From the NCBI RefSeq assembly GCF_002860405.1, contig NZ_NMWV01000008.1, positions 16,085 to 80,084 of the forward strand: DNA of 64,000 nucleotides, in the 5' to 3' direction. The notes beneath the pieces were generated by a model. The model ran no database searches. It was not told the DNA's origin and saw nothing but the letters and a program-made list of their open reading frames with translations. The translations under genes were made by a program, and so were the position numbers. This document shows, piece by piece, positions 61,786-64,000 of the stretch. The stretch comes from Bifidobacterium imperatoris (GTDB lineage: Bacteria > Actinomycetota > Actinomycetes > Actinomycetales > Bifidobacteriaceae). Within the stretch, counting starts at the first letter, position 1; every line of letters begins with the position of its first letter.

Positions 61786-62583
61786 ATGCCCGTTGCAGCA
61801 TGGGAACAATTCTTGCAGGATCAGAACAGCTGGCCCGCGGCATCCAGGACCACCCTCCAAGCCGTGGTGCGCGATACCACGTCCGGCACTACTTTTGAAA
61901 AGCGCAAGCGTATGAGCCCGGAGGAACGGCATCTGCAAATCATGCAGGCCGCCGTCAAGGTCATTGCCTCCAAAGGATTCTGGGGCATGTCGCTGCAGGA
62001 TATCGCCGACGAGATCGGCATTACTGAGGCAGCGCTGTACCATTACATTCGTTCAAAGAACGAACTGCTCAACATGGTGCTCGCTGAGGGGTACGATACG
62101 CCTGAGGCCGACGAATACAATGCTTCCACTTCTACCGTGACCGATTTCGATGGTCATTTCTGCTACTGCTTCCCGCGCTACTGCGTCAATGTGGTGTTGT
62201 ACAACCTGCAGCGCCCGGAAATGGTGCAATTGTTCTCAATGCTCAACGGTGAGGCTTTGAATCCTGCGCACCCTGCCCACCGGTTCTTCATCGGCCGCCA
62301 TTTGCGCAATTGGGAACAGATTGGTTCGATGAACTGGATTCTGCCGCCCGGATACGATGAGGAGCGGCTCTACCATCTCTACACGCTGTCAATGTCTGCG
62401 ATGGATGGTCTGCAGTATCGCTGGCTTGCCGATCATTCCGTCAATCTGTTGGAGGAATGGATGGCATTCTCCGAAGAGATCTTCCCGGAGAATGTTTGGC
62501 AAGGTTTCCGTGACCCGTCCGAATACGACCCAGCAAGCGGACAGTGTCTGCAAGAATTCACGCTCGCAGCAAAGGAACTGTAA
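61786..62583 (+). CDS. TetR family transcriptional regulator
   Basis: A 265-residue regulator. The DNA-binding domain is not at the very N-terminus but at about residues 45-95: MSPEERHLQIMQAAVKVIASKGFWGMSLQDIADEIGITEAALYHYIRSKNELL in pattern (HTH: DIADEIGITEAALYHYI). A 40-residue extension precedes it. The rest is a helical ligand domain. GGAGGGAGGT lies before ATG 61786. It probably controls the neighbouring cellobiose phosphorylase and esterase genes; an AT-rich palindrome in that promoter is a candidate site. Confidence 0.88.
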   Translation: MPVAAWEQFLQDQNSWPAASRTTLQAVVRDTTSGTTFEKRKRMSPEERHLQIMQAAVKVIASKGFWGMSLQDIADEIGITEAALYHYIRSKNELLNMVLAEGYDTPEADEYNASTSTVTDFDGHFCYCFPRYCVNVVLYNLQRPEMVQLFSMLNGEALNPAHPAHRFFIGRHLRNWEQIGSMNWILPPGYDEERLYHLYTLSMSAMDGLQYRWLADHSVNLLEEWMAFSEEIFPENVWQGFRDPSEYDPASGQCLQEFTLAAKEL

Positions 62584-62598
62584 AAGCCACAATATGGC

Positions 62599-62620
62599 AC
62601 GCGTGATTGTGCACACGCGT
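62599..62620. terminator. Hairpin between convergent TetR and ROK genes
   Basis: ACGCGTG (62599-62605) pairs with CACGCGT (62614-62620). Short, so the terminator call is tentative. Confidence 0.45.
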
Positions 62621-62629
62621 AAACTCTGC

Positions 62630-63520
62630 TTACTTCCGAAGCTCAGTCACGAACGCATAGTAGGCGCCAATCAAACCGGCATAGCTCACGTTGCGGCAGC
62701 GTTTGATGGGGGTAGCGAAATCCTTCCAATATGGAATCGTGTCTAAGGCCTGTTCCACCAACGGCATGAATGCCGTCTCCTGGCATACCGCTCCACCCAG
62801 TAATACGCATTCAGGGTCAAGCGATACCACCACGTTGTAGATGCCCACGGCAATGTACTGTGCCCACTCCTCCACGATGTTGCGCACTTCCGGATCATTC
62901 ATGCGGCGTAACAGGCTGGAAGGCACCACAATTTCGGCAGGACCACCGAATTTCTCCGCATAGCGTTCACTCAGTCGATCCGTGGCCGAGTATTCATGCA
63001 GCGAGCGAGCGCCTTCGGTCTGATAGTTCGTAATCATCATGCCGAGTTCGCCCGCGCGCCAATCACGGCCGCGGCGAATATGCCCATCCAAGAACAGTGC
63101 GCCACCCACACCGGCATCGGTGATGGTGAACACCACGAAATCATCGAGTTTACGGGCATTGCCGGCGTATCGTTCGGCGATGGCCGCGCAATTCGCATCA
63201 TTCTCCACCCAAATAGGCAGATCATCACCGAGCCTGCGGCGCAATTCCTTGCCCACATTCTGCTTATACAGGGCATTGACCGCACCGCCGGTGATGGTAC
63301 GTTGCTTCTTGACATCAACAAATCCGGGCAGGCTCAGCGCAATACCATCAATCGGCTCCTGCTGCTGGCGCACCACATTGGCAATACCGTCGAATAAGGC
63401 TTCGGAATCTTCCTTTGGCGTGGCAAAAGCGGCCGGCACATCCTGAATACCGTCAGTCACCACAGCATGACGAATAAACCTGTACCCCACATCAAATGTC
63501 AGCACACGCGTGCTTTCCAT
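62630..63520 (-). CDS. ROK family sugar kinase-like protein
   Basis: A 296-residue ROK protein without a DNA-binding domain, so a sugar kinase rather than a repressor. The ATP site starts LTFDVGYRFIRHAVV, the sugar-binding Asn-Asp is in PIWVENDANCAAIAE, and LGGAVCQETAFM is the second phosphate loop. The zinc-binding CXCGXXGCXE motif typical of ROK is absent (GELGMMITNYQTEGA at its place), so the fold may lack zinc. GAGGAGG precedes the ATG. Likely phosphorylates glucose or a related hexose released by the nearby phosphorylase. Confidence 0.82.
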   Translation of the reverse strand: MESTRVLTFDVGYRFIRHAVVTDGIQDVPAAFATPKEDSEALFDGIANVVRQQQEPIDGIALSLPGFVDVKKQRTITGGAVNALYKQNVGKELRRRLGDDLPIWVENDANCAAIAERYAGNARKLDDFVVFTITDAGVGGALFLDGHIRRGRDWRAGELGMMITNYQTEGARSLHEYSATDRLSERYAEKFGGPAEIVVPSSLLRRMNDPEVRNIVEEWAQYIAVGIYNVVVSLDPECVLLGGAVCQETAFMPLVEQALDTIPYWKDFATPIKRCRNVSYAGLIGAYYAFVTELRK

Positions 63521-63741
63521 ATGCCCTCCTCGGCTGTTCCGGCTACTCCTTTCGCCTCGTTGACGCTTTCACACCAGCATGAAACGGAGCAATACCGGTA
63601 GTTTAACAGGCCTTGTTATTCGTATTGATGACCGACGTGCCTCACGTTTTTTGAGCGCGTAGGGTGTGGTGGTGCCTCATCGGGAATGAGCGCGAACGGT
63701 ATCGGTCCTGTTTGGCTTGTCTTATGGAAGACAGGATCAGC
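63521..63741. other. Region between the ROK gene and the transposase gene
   Basis: Holds the ROK promoter on the minus strand and the probable left end of the insertion sequence; no gene seen. Confidence 0.4.
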
Positions 63742-64000
63742 ATGGCGACGAAGCGGCAGGTCACCCTGAGATTCAGGGATGAATACATGAAGGCGTCGAA
63801 GAAGGACAAGGGACGCATCCTCGATGAGATGTGCTCCGTGCTGGGAATCGGCAGGAGCACCGCGAGACGCAGACTCACGGAAGCCGGGCGCGGCAGGCCG
63901 TCGATGTCGCCCGCGGAGCGGCCGAAGCGGTATTCGGAGCAGTCGCGCGAGCTGCTGGTCCAGGTGTGGCTGATGATGGATGCGCCGTGCGCGAAGTACC
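63640..64000 (+). mobile_element. Probable insertion sequence, left end only
   Basis: Inferred from the transposase gene. The bases 63640-63740 should include the left terminal repeat, perhaps starting near TGCCTCACGTTTTTTGAGCG, but the right end is outside, so the repeat cannot be confirmed. Confidence 0.45.
63742..64000 (+). CDS. Transposase, N-terminal part (cut by window edge)
   Basis: The frame runs from ATG 63742 (or 63724) to the window end without a stop. It reads RFRDEYMKASKKDKGRILDE, then CSVLGIGRSTARRRL, GRGRPSM and LLVQVWLMMDAPCAKY, the pattern of the helix-turn-helix and linker of DDE transposases with an integrase-type catalytic domain in bifidobacteria. The catalytic residues lie beyond the window. 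Confidence 0.7.
   Translation, partial: MATKRQVTLRFRDEYMKASKKDKGRILDEMCSVLGIGRSTARRRLTEAGRGRPSMSPAERPKRYSEQSRELLVQVWLMMDAPCAKY

Overview
The window is a piece of a high-GC actinobacterial chromosome. It is almost certainly a Bifidobacterium of the B. longum group: it has a single-chain type I fatty acid synthase with a separate AcpS, sortase-type pilins with LPLTG anchors, GH13 amylosucrase and GH94 cellobiose phosphorylase, PNPase with an Arg/Asp-rich tail, and the dispersed palindromes common in these genomes. The species call is inference; no rRNA is present.

Layout. 1-12.6 kb: end of ilvN, a FitAB/VapBC-type toxin-antitoxin pair, then housekeeping genes (ABC-F ATPase, amidotransferase, cysS, cation efflux, ffh, a nuclease-fold membrane protein, rpsP-khpA-rimM, aldo/keto reductase). 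12.7-20.8 kb: a lemA plus two DUF2207 membrane-protein operon and an ABC exporter pair. 21-26.3 kb: a DUF559-like protein, pnp, rpsO and a membrane protein. 26.4-34.3 kb: an accessory segment with an HTH gene broken at an 11-G tract, a cluster of short inverted repeats, an AT-richer metallo-beta-lactamase-fold protein of unknown role, and two LPXTG pilins without a sortase. 34.67-39.41 kb: a 4.7-kb integrative element at tRNA-Gly(TCC), bounded by a 30-bp direct repeat. It has an integrase, an XRE regulator, an excisionase-like gene, an origin-like region, and a nested unit framed by 51-bp perfect inverted repeats. 39.5-58 kb: amylosucrase, then acpS, fas and the two acyl-CoA carboxylase genes, with bioY and birA next to them. 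58.2-63.5 kb: cellobiose phosphorylase, an esterase, a TetR regulator and a ROK kinase. The right edge cuts a transposase gene.

How it fits together. From 41.7 to 58 kb the genes form one functional neighbourhood: BioY imports biotin, BirA attaches it to the carboxylase alpha chain, the carboxylase makes malonyl-CoA, FAS-I elongates, and AcpS activates the FAS carrier domain. The most unusual signals are in non-coding and repeat structure: the nested inverted-repeat unit in the tRNA-Gly element; a 33/35-nt match between tRNA-Gly and the 3' end of acpS; in-frame palindromes in fas with a structurally conserved third copy downstream; and two long poly-C/G tracts that look like phase-variation switches.
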